Assembly (NCBI GenBank): GCA_965249895.1
Contig: CBDFNC010000005.1
Coordinates: 62,001 to 126,000, forward strand
Source: CBDFNC01 sp965249895
GTDB lineage: Bacteria; Pseudomonadota; Gammaproteobacteria; Enterobacterales; CBDFNC01
Length of the DNA stretch: 64,000 bases
Reading direction: 5' to 3'
Shown here: piece by piece, positions 9,313 through 19,157 of the stretch
Position numbering within the stretch: the stretch's first letter is position 1
How the letters are laid out: every line of letters starts with the position of its first letter
Made by a program: the position numbers and the translations under genes
The notes under the pieces: generated by a model
Seen by the model: only the letters and a program-made list of their open reading frames with translations
Databases searched by the model: none
What the model was told of the DNA's origin: nothing

Positions 9313-12300
9313 ATGGAAAACAGTAAACGAATCCACCTCCTGTCTGACACTGAGGTTGCGGAACTTTATGTCAGGCCGGAGTTCAACATTGACGAGCAAA
9401 CACTCTACTTTACACTAAACGATGCTGAGCAGGCGGTATTAGACCGCTATGCCAATACCCGAACCCGCACCTATTTCATTTTACAGTTGGGATACTTCAA
9501 AGCGAAACAACAGTTTTTCAAGTTTAATTTTGAGGATGTCATCGACGACACCAAGTTCGTCATACAAACACACTTTGGAAAATCAGCTGTGCCCTTGTCA
9601 GGTGGTATATCACGTGACTATACCCGGCTACAAAAGCAACAAATACTCGATCTATTAGATTATCGTGACTGGGGTAATGATGTTGAATTGCCAGTATCGG
9701 CTCAGATTGGGGAACTACTGAGGTATTACCCTAAGGGTCACAGTGCACTGCGTGAATTGTTGGTATATATGGGGAAGCAGCGTATTGTTATCCCTTCCTA
9801 TCGGACGCTACAGGATATGTTTACAGCTGCTTTTTCTGCCGAGGAAGCGCGGCTTAAAGCCATCATTTTCTCAATATCAGCTGTACAGCGGGATCAGTTG
9901 TCCAATTTACTGACCAGAGAAGAAGGAACGAGTCAGCTTGAGCTTATTCGCGTGGACCAAAAAGACTTTCAGTTTACCGCACTGAGAAATGAAATTGATA
10001 AAGCATCACAGTTGGCAGATCTATATGAGTTGGCAAAACAGTTCATTCCCAAGCTAAATTTATCCCAAAATGCGGTTCGCTACTATGCTGACGTCGCAGA
10101 GCAATATTTTACCTCGCGACTAAGAAGGCTAAACAAGCCTCAGCAGTGGTTGCATATAATCTGTTTTGTCCATCATCGCTATCAGCAGATTATGGATAGC
10201 CTTGTCGTTAGCTTTTTGTATCACATCCGGGCAGTTATTAGTGGTGGTAAAAAACACGCTGACGCTGAGCTGGCTAAACATAGCTCACGCATGGTGGTTG
10301 ATTTTCCGAAGCTGGCTGAGTTTTTAGCCTGGTTTCCGGAGCGAAATAAAGCACTGTCACACAATGAGGTTAACCAGGCTGCGTACGATATTTTACCAGA
10401 AAAGCAGTTTCCAGAGCTGGCCAGCTTTTTGGCCGGCAACGCCTTTGATAAAAATGCCGCGAAATGGCGCTACTATGCCAAATGTACACGCTTATTCTCT
10501 CTTTACCTGCGACCGATATTGTTGGTGACACCCTTTGTTTTCTATAAAGAAGGTAACCAACTAACAGCGTTGATTGATTTTCTGAAAACACACTATGCGA
10601 GTGGTAAAAATCCAGCCACACTCAGGGTGCCAGATGACATCAGGGACGCTATTCCCAAGAAAATTCAGCAATACCTAACACGAGAGTCGACAGAGCTGCT
10701 GATTGACCCACTGTTGTTCGAATTTTATGTTTATCTAAAGATTTATCATCAGATCAATCGAGGAAAACTATGTTGCAATGACAGCGTGTCCTATGGCGAT
10801 GTTGATTATGACCTTATCGATGATGCACGGGTTGATGACGCAGATAATGTGGCCGCTGAGTTCAGTTACCCTAAAATCCGCCATTATTGCGATGAACGCC
10901 TCGATGAGGCTATCGGAGCATTGGATTTAGCCTGGAAAACGACAACGGATAATATTCAGTTTGATCGCAACACGGGGTTTAACTTCAAAGAAACAAAAGC
11001 AGGCCAACAAGATTGGAGTTTACTCTACGATAGCAGTGAAAAGCTGGAAGATCGTTTTTTTAAGACCTTACCTAAAGCGGAAATCGCCGATGTGGTGATG
11101 TTTGTTGGAGAATTGGCGGGAATGTGGGATAGCTTTACCCATATCAAGGACCGCTACGCGAAAAGAAAAAAGCCAAAAACAGTGACGCTGAGTGCCTGCA
11201 TACTGTCAGAGGCATTTGGCTTTGGCACTACGAAAATGGCTGAGATTTCGGATCTTGATGTTAATACTCTGCGTTCAACCCGTGAAGACTTTATCCGTAT
11301 CGATACGCTCTGTGATGCAAACGATTTGGTCAGTAATTACACCAACTCATTACCTATCTTTAAGCTTTGGAACCTGCTTGATGACAAGGTTCTGGCTGAT
11401 GCTGATGGCCAGAAATTTGCGACCAGCAACCACACTCTTCAATCACGGTACTCTAAAAAATACCTGGGAAAGGGCCGAGGCATTTCCTTGTATACCCTGA
11501 TCGCTAATTTCGTAGCGGTGAATGCTAAGAACCTTGGCCTTAATGAATACGAAGGCCACTGCCTCTACGATATGATTTATGGGAATAAAACGGACATTGA
11601 TATTGACTCTGTCACCGGAGATAACCACTCATTAAACAAGCTGAACTTTGTTGCCCTGGATTCTATCGATGTGGATTACGTTCCAAGCATCAAAAATGTC
11701 AGAAAAGCGGCTGAAGACTTGTACTCTGTGCAGCCTGCAAGTTGTTACTCAGGCCCACTGCGTCCGAAAGGGAAAATTAATGTTGAGCTGATCAAGTCAC
11801 AGAAAAGAGGGATCTTGCGCGTATTACTCTCTTTGATCCTGCAAGAAAATACGCAGACAAACATTATCCGGAAGTTGAACTCCCATACCCGTTATACACG
11901 GCTTAGGTCTGCGCTATACGAGTATAACCAGATTTTCAAAAGTACTCATGTATTAACCTGATAGACGATATGCAGTTAAGGAAGGCTATACGCACAGCCA
12001 GAAACCGGACAGAGGCATACCATCAGCTGCAAGGCTTGATCAGAAAGATCTATACCAATGTGTTTAAAGGCCGAAAAATCGCGGACAACCAGGTCAGTTC
12101 ACACGCCACCAGATTAGTCGCTAACGGCATCGTGGCGTACAACAGCACTATATTGAACGCAGTTTACGAGAAAATGATCAAAGCTAATTCACCACAGTCA
12201 GTGGTAGATGAATTTGCCAGAATATCTCCCATTGCATGGAGCCACTTGTACTTCACTGGGCGCTACAGTTTTAAAAAAGTTAAACGAAATGTGGATGTTG

Positions 12301-12359
12301 AAACATTGGCAAGAATACTAGAGCTGCATCTTAAACAGCGTTTCTGGAAAGAGGATTAA
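9313..12359 (+). pseudogene. tnpA: Tn3-family transposase, frameshifted near its C-terminus
   Basis: The N-terminal 882 codons begin with the DUF4158-type segment of Tn3 transposases (LSDTEVAELY, TYFILQLGYFKAKQQFF). They include catalytic-region landmarks near residue 700 (LADADGQKFAT, YLGKGRGISLYT) and the later TGDNHSLNKLNFVALDSI block, ending at a TGA at about 11961. Translation in the next frame gives NLIDDMQLRKAIRTARNRTE and runs to 12359, matching the usual Tn3 C-terminal segment after EYNQIFKS. One missing A near 11951-11954 explains the break. The combined length of about 1010 residues equals a normal TnpA. As read, the gene cannot make the full enzyme unless the ribosome shifts frame or the base is a sequencing error. 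Confidence 0.85.
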
Positions 12360-12360
12360 C

Positions 12361-12398
12361 TCAGATTCGTCACTTTTGGGGGTTCTTCCACAGACCCC
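12361..12398 (-). repeat. Candidate Tn3 right terminal inverted repeat
   Basis: Read inward on the minus strand, the sequence starts GGGGTCTG, continues with TGGAAGAACC and AAAAGTGACG. It starts with the same eight bases as the canonical Tn3 38-bp repeat and has a similar later half (TGGAAC, AAAACTCACG). It begins 2 bp after the tnpA stop, as expected. The outer GGGGGT and inner ACCCCC also pair as a hairpin, so it could alternatively act as a transcription stop. Confidence 0.55.
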
Positions 12399-12526
12399 CT
12401 AAGTAGGTTAGTATAAGTTTTCCGGGGTTATGTATGTATTTTAACCATTGTAAATGTACTAATTCGCCTAGAACTGCATGGCCTGCCTAGATTGGTAGGT
12501 TAATTTAAACCTTGGTGAACTTTTGC

Positions 12527-13131
12527 TTATGCACTTACATGTAAGCCGTCCATCATTCCATGGTGCACCTCAACCGAGACAGGCATCATTAGCCGATCTC
12601 CATACTTGGTGCATTTGCCAAAAAAACTTTTGGCATCGAATCAACGAAATCGGTATTGCGGGGATTGGTAACGCTCGTAAAGTTAACCCATGGCAGTACA
12701 GATATATGAATAACATCCTGTAATATATTGCCGCCGATAAAATTTGAGGCGATAAACGGCTGTGACTTTACCCTCTTTTCCGTTTCGCTGGTATGTTGAG
12801 TAAATTCGTTAAACTGTATCGCATATTTCAAATTGCAAAAACGCATCATATCGTCATCGCCTATTACCGCAACACTAAGAGAAATATTTTGATATTCCCG
12901 TACGTCATCATCGACAATACGATACCGAAACGGTGCGTTACTATTAATTGCAGTCTGGGTTAAATATAAATAAGCATGAGAAAAACGTTTACCCCGCTTG
13001 TCACAATATTGGTAGAGCTTTGATGCATCCAGATGGCAACAAATATTAAACCAGGGGTGTGAGACATTTTTATAGAATTTAAAGTGCTCAGCGCGGGACC
13101 ATGTTTCCAACCTCACCGTTTGATAGTTCAT
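12527..13131 (-). pseudogene. Chloramphenicol acetyltransferase-like gene, frameshifted
   Basis: The first frame (13131 down to 12589, 180 aa) is a recognisable type A chloramphenicol acetyltransferase: ETWSRAEHFKFYKN at the N-terminus and HISVLPWVNFTSVTNPRN before the break. It then runs into an out-of-frame tail ANAPSMEIG. The alternative frame just downstream encodes GKCTKYGDRLMMPVSVEVHH and then GMMDGLHVSA, which contains the family's catalytic histidine motif HHxxxDG (12545-12565). One extra T in the seven-T run at about 12619-12625 would join them. As read, the protein lacks its catalytic histidine and is inactive. The reading still ends early compared with the usual 210-220 aa. The gene stands alone, just outside the Tn3 right end. 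Confidence 0.8.
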
Positions 13132-13336
13132 TCCTGCTACCCATTTAATTGACCAGAATCAAATACTAAATGTGCATTTTTCCATTGTCCATTATTTCCA
13201 GCTAATGCTGTGGACAACAAGTAATTGAGGTGATTGTTGGGCTTCGTTATGAAAGTGACTCATATTTCTAGACTAGGCGGGTTACGCTAAATTAGCAGCC
13301 AAAGCCAATTGATTTTGACTGCCAATGTTTCTTCAG

Positions 13337-15037
13337 TTAGCTATGAAAGTCGGTTTTGCTTACCTTTACTTCTGCAACAATACCTATACGGATAACAAAG
13401 TCACCAAAGCTTTCACCATGCGATCGCTCTGTTGCCCAGCGAGCGACTAAACCATCGAGTTCTTTTAAGATAATTTCTTCATTAACATTTTCTTTAAGCA
13501 ACTTAGGGATGCGCGTGCCGATACGGTTCCCTCCCAGGTACATGTTGTATTTTCCGGGTCCTTTGCCCACCAGCCCCACTTCAGCTAACATGGCGCGACC
13601 ACACCCGTTTGGGCAGCCAACAACACGGAAAATAATACTGTTGTCACTCAGCTTATGTTTAGCTAGAATTCCCTCAAGTTTAGGCACTAAGTCAGGTAAA
13701 TACCGCTCCGCTTCTGCCATTGCCAAAGGACATGTTGGTAATGAAACACAGGCCATAGAATCCTGACGTTGCTTGCTGTTATCGTCAGCAATCAGTCCAT
13801 GTTCACGGGCTAGCTTTTCTATACGTGCTTTATGTTTACTTTTCACCCCCGCAATAATTAGGTTTTGATTTGCCGTCATACGGAAATCACCGGTATGCGC
13901 TTCGGCTATTTTGCGACAACCAGTTTTAAGCATTTTATCTGGATAGTCTTGAATACGGCCACTTTGAATAAACAACGTTAAGTGGTGCTTGCCATCAACG
14001 CCTTCGACCCAACCGATACGATCGCCCCGAGTGGTAAACTTATAGGTTCTACTCGGCTCAAACTTAACTCCGGCACGCTTTTCAACTTCAGCTTTGAAAA
14101 CATCACTCCCCACCCTGTCTAAGGTATATTTAGTTTTCGCATTTTTCCTGTTACTACGGTCACCCATATCCCTTTGAGTGGTAACCACGTGCTCTGCAAT
14201 CTTAAGGGTATCTTTGAGTTTGATGAAACCAAAGTCATCGGCGCAGCGGGGATAGGTCGACTTGTCTCCGTGAGTCATTGCCAGGCCACCACCCACCAAT
14301 ACGTTGAAACCGACTAATTCGCCTTGTTCGGCTATGGCAATAAAGTTCAAATCATTGGCATGAATGTCCACATCATTGTGTGGAGGTATCACTACTGTAG
14401 TTTTAAATTTACGAGGCAGGTAATTGGTGCCAAAAATTGGCTCTACGTCGGTTGTTTCACTCTTTTTCCCGTCCAGCCAGATCTCGGCATAGGCGCGTGT
14501 TTTCGGTAACAGATGCTCGGAAATCTTGACCGCCCACGCATATGCTTGTTGATGTAATCTCGACTCAACCGGGTTTGCGGTGCAAAGTACATTTCGGTTC
14601 ACATCACCCGCTGTGGCGATTGAGTCAATACCAACGCTATGTAGCAGTTGATGCATCTCCTTAAGATCGGGTTTAAGCACGCCATGAAACTGAAATGTTT
14701 GCCTGGTGGTGAGACGAATGCTGCTGTACATAGTCTTAGCTTCGGCAAAGTCATCAACTGCCAGCCATTGTTGTGGTGTAATAATTCCCCCCGGCAATCG
14801 GGCTCGAAGCATCATATTATGCAGAGGCTCTAGCTTTTGTTTGATGCGTTCAGCACGAATGTCGCGATCATCTTGCTGATACATGCCATGAAAACGGATC
14901 AACTGGAAATTGTCGGCAGTAAAACCTCCGGTAGTCTGATCTTTAAGATCATCGGCCGTCGTTCCGCGCAAAAAATTGCTCTCTTTCTTTAAACGTTCAT
15001 TATCTGAAAGTTGTTTTGGCTTGGCTTGCTCTTTCAT
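13337..15037 (-). CDS. cysI: Sulfite reductase [NADPH] hemoprotein subunit
   Basis: CysI reduces sulfite to sulfide, using electrons passed from CysJ, in assimilatory sulfate reduction in the cytoplasm. The 566-aa length is normal. The siroheme/4Fe-4S cysteines are visible as SLPTCPLAMAEAERY and GCPNGCGRAMLAEVGL, and the substrate-binding regions include SSIRLTTRQTFQFHG and GDVNRNVLC. It lies 100 bp downstream of cysJ on the same strand, the classical cysJI order. cysH and the siroheme synthase gene are not in the window, so the pathway is completed elsewhere. Regulation by a CysB-like activator is known for the family but no site was identified here. Confidence 0.96.
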   Translation of the reverse strand: MKEQAKPKQLSDNERLKKESNFLRGTTADDLKDQTTGGFTADNFQLIRFHGMYQQDDRDIRAERIKQKLEPLHNMMLRARLPGGIITPQQWLAVDDFAEAKTMYSSIRLTTRQTFQFHGVLKPDLKEMHQLLHSVGIDSIATAGDVNRNVLCTANPVESRLHQQAYAWAVKISEHLLPKTRAYAEIWLDGKKSETTDVEPIFGTNYLPRKFKTTVVIPPHNDVDIHANDLNFIAIAEQGELVGFNVLVGGGLAMTHGDKSTYPRCADDFGFIKLKDTLKIAEHVVTTQRDMGDRSNRKNAKTKYTLDRVGSDVFKAEVEKRAGVKFEPSRTYKFTTRGDRIGWVEGVDGKHHLTLFIQSGRIQDYPDKMLKTGCRKIAEAHTGDFRMTANQNLIIAGVKSKHKARIEKLAREHGLIADDNSKQRQDSMACVSLPTCPLAMAEAERYLPDLVPKLEGILAKHKLSDNSIIFRVVGCPNGCGRAMLAEVGLVGKGPGKYNMYLGGNRIGTRIPKLLKENVNEEIILKELDGLVARWATERSHGESFGDFVIRIGIVAEVKVSKTDFHS

Positions 15038-15137
15038 TATGCGTCCTAAATTAACTTGAATTCCCTGATATCACCACATCGGATCTGAGGCTACGTTTTT
15101 AATTATTGACCCTGGTATTTCTAACTTCGGCAGAAGC

Positions 15138-16943
15138 TTAGTAGACCTTTTTTTGGTAGCGATTGGATTTACGTAACTGTTTGAGATAAAGCACAGCTTC
15201 ATCATTGGACCTGCCGCCAAATTGTTTCACGATATCGAGTAGCGCTTGATGTACGTCTTTGGTCACTCGATTGGCGTTTCCACAAACATAAATGTGCGCC
15301 CCTCGCTCTAACCAACTAAAGACGTCAAATCCTTTCTCCCGAAGATTATTTTGGACAGATATTTTTTCACCTTGACCTCCGCTAAAGGCAACATCCAGTG
15401 TTGATAACAGGCCGGACTTTAAATGCTTCTGTAGCTCTAACTGGTATAAGAAATCCTGGGTGAATTGAGGGTTACCGAAAAACAACCAGTTATCACCAGC
15501 CGCTTGTTGCGCTTCACGTTCTTGTAAGAAGGCCCGAAAGGGAGCAACTCCGGTACCCGGGCCGATCATTATGATGGGTGTGTTAGGATCTTCGGGAAAA
15601 CTGAACTGTTTCTTTTGCTCAACATATACCCTTATCTTGTCTCCCTCGTTAATGCGCTGTGAGAAAAAACCCGAGCAAGATCCTTGATGATGTTGGCCGT
15701 CGTCCGCCAAACCGACAGTTAGGTGCACTTCATCCTCGACTTCAGCTTGAGAAGAGGCAATGGAATATAAGCGTGGCCGTAATTTTCTAAAACAATTAAC
15801 CAGAGTCTGAGCGCTGAGTCTGGCAGGATGCTCGCGAACAATATCGATGATCTGACGCGTCGCGAGATATGCCTTAAGCTCCGCCTTGGTTTTACATACC
15901 TTGCCAAGTTGCTTGTTATTGGTTCCAGAGTAATATTTTTTCACAAATGCGGGATATGGCAGAGTGATTTCAAGTTTCTCAATCAGCGCCTGACGGACAC
16001 TTATGGTCTCTGTGTTGATCTCCACTGATTCATCGCCACTAACGCCAACAGCGCAGAGCAATTCGTCTGCCAGCGACTCATCATTGGGAAAATAAACGCC
16101 TAATGCATCGCCAGCACGATAACTTATACCAGAGTCCGCCAAAGATATTTCTATATGCCGGATGTCTTTAGCTGAATCCCGACCGGTAATTTTCTGCTGC
16201 AGGCAGATCTCAGCCGTAAACGGACTTTTTTTGCTGTAATGTCGGGAAGCTTCACTGTTGGGAAAATCCGCTACGAAGGATGCCTGGTTATTGTTTTGTG
16301 CTTTTTGCGCAATTAATTCCGGCTCAACCGCATCTAATGCTTTTGTTATCCATCCAGTCGCCTGCTCATCATAATCAACATCCAGATCAACCCGCTGCAG
16401 TAAAGTAGTGGCGCCCAATTTAGTAAAGCGCTCCTCGAAATCTATTGCTGTTTGGCAAAACAGCTCATAGCTGGAATCACCTAATCCTAGTATTGAAACC
16501 TGAGTTCCGGTGAGTTCCGGCGCTTTTTTAGACGCCAAAAAATCATATAAACGTTCTGCATCTTCTGGCGGCTCACCTTCACCATAAGTAGACACAAGGA
16601 TAACAAGTAACTTATCGCTGCTTAGCTCTCTTGTTTTGTAGTCGGCCATATTAATTAATCTAACCGCCAATCCACGCGTTCTGGCAGTACTTTCGAGCTC
16701 ACTGGCTATACCTTTGGCATTGCCGGTTTGAGATCCATAAAGAATCGTGAGTTCTCCTGTGTTATCAAATTCAATAACCCCAGGTTGTTCGCTTGGCATA
16801 GTGGCGGCCAGGTAGCCGCTCACCCAGGATTGCTGTAAGGGGGATAAGTTACTTGCTAAGTCATTTAACGAATTTACTTGCTCATCTTTTACTTGCTCAT
16901 CTGTTAGCGGGCTAGCTGTAGCAGCAAGTTGAACTAACGACAT
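15138..16943 (-). CDS. cysJ: Sulfite reductase [NADPH] flavoprotein subunit
   Basis: CysJ carries electrons from NADPH through FAD and FMN to CysI. The 601-aa protein has an N-terminal flavodoxin domain (TILYGSQTGNAKGIASELE near residues 68-85, then STYGEGEPPEDA). It continues with a ferredoxin-reductase-like part with FAD motif RPRLYSIASSQ, GSCSGFF, and the NADPH-binding GPGTGVAPFRAFLQER. The C-terminal tail ends RYQKKVY, as is usual for the family. It starts 86 bp downstream of the nitrilase stop on the same strand, with no obvious terminator between them, so nitrilase-cysJ-cysI may be one transcript. Confidence 0.96.
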   Translation of the reverse strand: MSLVQLAATASPLTDEQVKDEQVNSLNDLASNLSPLQQSWVSGYLAATMPSEQPGVIEFDNTGELTILYGSQTGNAKGIASELESTARTRGLAVRLINMADYKTRELSSDKLLVILVSTYGEGEPPEDAERLYDFLASKKAPELTGTQVSILGLGDSSYELFCQTAIDFEERFTKLGATTLLQRVDLDVDYDEQATGWITKALDAVEPELIAQKAQNNNQASFVADFPNSEASRHYSKKSPFTAEICLQQKITGRDSAKDIRHIEISLADSGISYRAGDALGVYFPNDESLADELLCAVGVSGDESVEINTETISVRQALIEKLEITLPYPAFVKKYYSGTNNKQLGKVCKTKAELKAYLATRQIIDIVREHPARLSAQTLVNCFRKLRPRLYSIASSQAEVEDEVHLTVGLADDGQHHQGSCSGFFSQRINEGDKIRVYVEQKKQFSFPEDPNTPIIMIGPGTGVAPFRAFLQEREAQQAAGDNWLFFGNPQFTQDFLYQLELQKHLKSGLLSTLDVAFSGGQGEKISVQNNLREKGFDVFSWLERGAHIYVCGNANRVTKDVHQALLDIVKQFGGRSNDEAVLYLKQLRKSNRYQKKVY

Positions 16944-17029
16944 TTTAACTCCTTGTCATTATCTTCCGGATGTAAAATGGGGGGTTGTTTAAATCAGAGT
17001 GTGAATTTGGGTAGTTATGAGAGATGAAC

Positions 17030-17926
17030 CTAGTTGCGCTTACGTTCATCAACATGTAGCTGAAATACGTCGGGGCGAGCATAGTGACCAGCAACATCCA
17101 GGTCATAACGTGCTTTAACAATGTCGGTTAAGTCGACTTCTGCACAGATCAACGCATCCTGATCGTAAACAGGTCCGGCCAGGATTTCTCCCATGGGTGA
17201 AACTATAACGCTACCGCCTTTGATCAGTGGTGGTTGCTGAGGCTCGTTTGCTTTAGGAGCGTTAGGGTTGGGTTGAAATTGGCAGGCGCTGATAAGAAAC
17301 ATCCGACCTTCATACGCGATATGACGCATGCTTACTTGCCATATTTCACGCTCATCCACGGTTGGCGCACACCAGATCTGTACTCCCTTTGTGTACATAC
17401 TTGCTCTTAGCAGGGGCATATAATTTTCCCAGCAAATCGCACCACCAATACGGCCACAGCTGGCATCGATAACTGACAGCGTCGAACCGTCCCCCTGCCC
17501 CCAAATTAGCCGCTCGCTTGCGGTGGGCATCAATTTGCGGTGTTTACCTACTAATTCGCCCTTATCCGAGATGAACAATGCTGTGCAGTAAAGAGTGGTG
17601 CCTTCGCGTTCAATCACCCCAATGACTATGTCTGTGGTGGTACGTAGGGCCAGCTCGCAAAGCGCCACGACTTCCGGACCATCCAAATCGATGGCTTGTT
17701 GCCAGTATGCCAGATATTCTTCACGCCCTTTTTCGGTTCGATACCCTACCCGAGCGCCGAAATCGGCTCCTTTGGGATAGCCGCCAAGGACAGCTTCGGG
17801 CATAACTAACAACTGACAGTTTGCCGCTTTTATTTGCGCTTCAAATCCGAGAATATTCTCTAAAGTAGCGGCGGTACCGGACGGGTCTGAACCGATTTGT
17901 AATGCGGCAATGGTAATCTTGCTCAT
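17030..17926 (-). CDS. Nitrilase (carbon-nitrogen hydrolase)
   Basis: The 298-aa enzyme belongs to the nitrilase branch of the carbon-nitrogen hydrolase superfamily, which converts nitriles to acids plus ammonia. The catalytic triad is visible: E44 in MPEAVLGGYP, K131 in GKHRKLMPTASERLIWG, and C165 in GGAICWENYMPLLR. The CWENYMPL context is typical of true nitrilases rather than amidases; some relatives hydrate cyanide. It is divergent from a LysR-type gene 89 bp away, the common arrangement for a regulator and its target. It lies upstream of cysJI on the same strand, which would link nitrogen release with sulfur assimilation if co-transcribed. The natural substrate cannot be deduced. Confidence 0.9.
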   Translation of the reverse strand: MSKITIAALQIGSDPSGTAATLENILGFEAQIKAANCQLLVMPEAVLGGYPKGADFGARVGYRTEKGREEYLAYWQQAIDLDGPEVVALCELALRTTTDIVIGVIEREGTTLYCTALFISDKGELVGKHRKLMPTASERLIWGQGDGSTLSVIDASCGRIGGAICWENYMPLLRASMYTKGVQIWCAPTVDEREIWQVSMRHIAYEGRMFLISACQFQPNPNAPKANEPQQPPLIKGGSVIVSPMGEILAGPVYDQDALICAEVDLTDIVKARYDLDVAGHYARPDVFQLHVDERKRN

Positions 17927-18015
17927 CAGGAAATTGCCTCTACTTGAAAAATAACAATCTTTAACTCACTGAGTAAACTATACTCGCCGCTCAGCCATCA
18001 ATGAAATGAATAGTA

Positions 18016-18951
18016 GTGAATTCAGATATAAATAGATTTAATTTAGCTAACATCGACCTGAATTTGTTAAAGGTGTTTCTGGTCCTTTGCCAGGAGCATA
18101 ATGTAACCCGGGCCGCTGAACGTCTTTGCGTTAGTCAGTCTGCCGTCAGTGCCTCATTGAAACGATTACGACATATCTATGGTGATCGGCTATTCGAACG
18201 AACTCAAGCTGGTATGAAACCAACAGCACGCGCAGTTTTGTTAAGGCCTCTGGTTCAGGATGCCTTGGCAAAAATTGAGCTGTCATTGTCTGAGTCTATC
18301 GAGCCCGATATCCATCAGCAGGTAAGAACCATCACTCTGGGGCTGTCGGATGACTATGAGATAGCCTTCGGGAGAACACTGGCGCAGCGTATCCACGAAC
18401 AAGCACCGAAGTTCCGTATCGTTTTTCGTCAAACCAATAGCGCTATGGTTGAACAGGCATTAAAAGATAAAAAAATTGACCTCGCAATCACGGGAGGTGG
18501 TTTCCGCGACTCACGTTTAAAGCATCAAACCCTGGGGCGAGCGGGTTACTTATGCATTTATGATAAGGGGCGGCGAAATGAAAAAGGTGCAATCGGCCTC
18601 GAAGAATACGTTGCCAGAGACCATATTTTGATTTCCTATTCGGGAATAACCGGTGCTGTGGATGACGGCCTGGCAGAGCTTGGATTAACCCGTAGAGTTA
18701 TGCTTGCCAGCACCCATTTTGCTGCGTTACCGTTTTTGTTGGCCGGAACGGATGCAGTGGCTACCATTCCCGATTATGCTGCTCGTAAAATGGCGCAAGA
18801 TAGCCGGTTTGCTATCTCAGCTTGTCCGCTGCCTTTACCCGAGTTTTCGGTAAATCTTGGTTGGCATTATGATGCGGTGCGTGATGCTGCATTATTATTT
18901 GTCCGCGATCTGGCGGCCCAGCTGATCAGCGACTCATTGGTGGATTGCTAA
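18016..18951 (+). CDS. LysR-family transcriptional regulator
   Basis: The 311-aa protein has an N-terminal winged helix-turn-helix (NLLKVFLVLCQEHNVTRAAERL then SQSAVSASLKRLR) followed by the periplasmic-binding-like effector domain, as in LysR regulators. The start is a GTG at 18016: neighbouring ATGs at 18001 and 18006 are followed by a stop or lie in another frame. It is transcribed away from the nitrilase gene across an 89-bp gap and is its most probable regulator, with co-inducer unknown. The sequence NLANIDLNLLKVF resembles the NodD/LeuO-like group more than CysB, so direct control of cysJI by this protein is not implied. Confidence 0.92.
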   Translation: MNSDINRFNLANIDLNLLKVFLVLCQEHNVTRAAERLCVSQSAVSASLKRLRHIYGDRLFERTQAGMKPTARAVLLRPLVQDALAKIELSLSESIEPDIHQQVRTITLGLSDDYEIAFGRTLAQRIHEQAPKFRIVFRQTNSAMVEQALKDKKIDLAITGGGFRDSRLKHQTLGRAGYLCIYDKGRRNEKGAIGLEEYVARDHILISYSGITGAVDDGLAELGLTRRVMLASTHFAALPFLLAGTDAVATIPDYAARKMAQDSRFAISACPLPLPEFSVNLGWHYDAVRDAALLFVRDLAAQLISDSLVDC

Positions 18952-18972
18952 GTTAGCCAAGTACAATGGAGT

Positions 18973-19135
18973 CAATCAGCATAAAGGATTTTAGGGTAAC
19001 AATTTTCGCCTTAACTGTGGAGCAGATGCCTCTCTATAAGTGAAGAGGGCGAAGCCTGTGCCGGGAGGTTCGCCAAACGTGCATCCATGCGCTTAACATC
19101 TCATCCCTGAGATGGGTTCAGCTCCTACAACGTAT
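18973..19135 (+). repeat. Dispersed ~160-bp repeat, copy B
   Basis: This copy lies in the gap between the LysR gene and the SulP gene and matches 141-300 in inverse orientation. It begins about 22 bp after the LysR stop and ends with TGAACC...GCTCCTAC about 22 bp before the SulP stop. The internal hairpin CATCTCATCCCTGAGATG is intact. Here it is intergenic, whereas copy A is read as protein. Confidence 0.8.
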
Positions 19136-19157
19136 TACAAACAACAGGCCCACAAGC

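Larger units (their letters stand above)
5500..12398. mobile_element. Tn3-family transposon-like element with RecD2 cargo
   Basis: The right side is a Tn3-type tnpA followed immediately by a candidate 38-bp terminal repeat. To its left lie two divergent paralogous small genes and a RecD2-like helicase gene with no counterpart among standard Tn3 modules. No resolvase (tnpR) and no serine or tyrosine recombinase are present, and the left terminal repeat was not found. The left limit given is the end of the helicase gene and is arbitrary. The element is probably immobile because tnpA is frameshifted. Confidence 0.55.
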
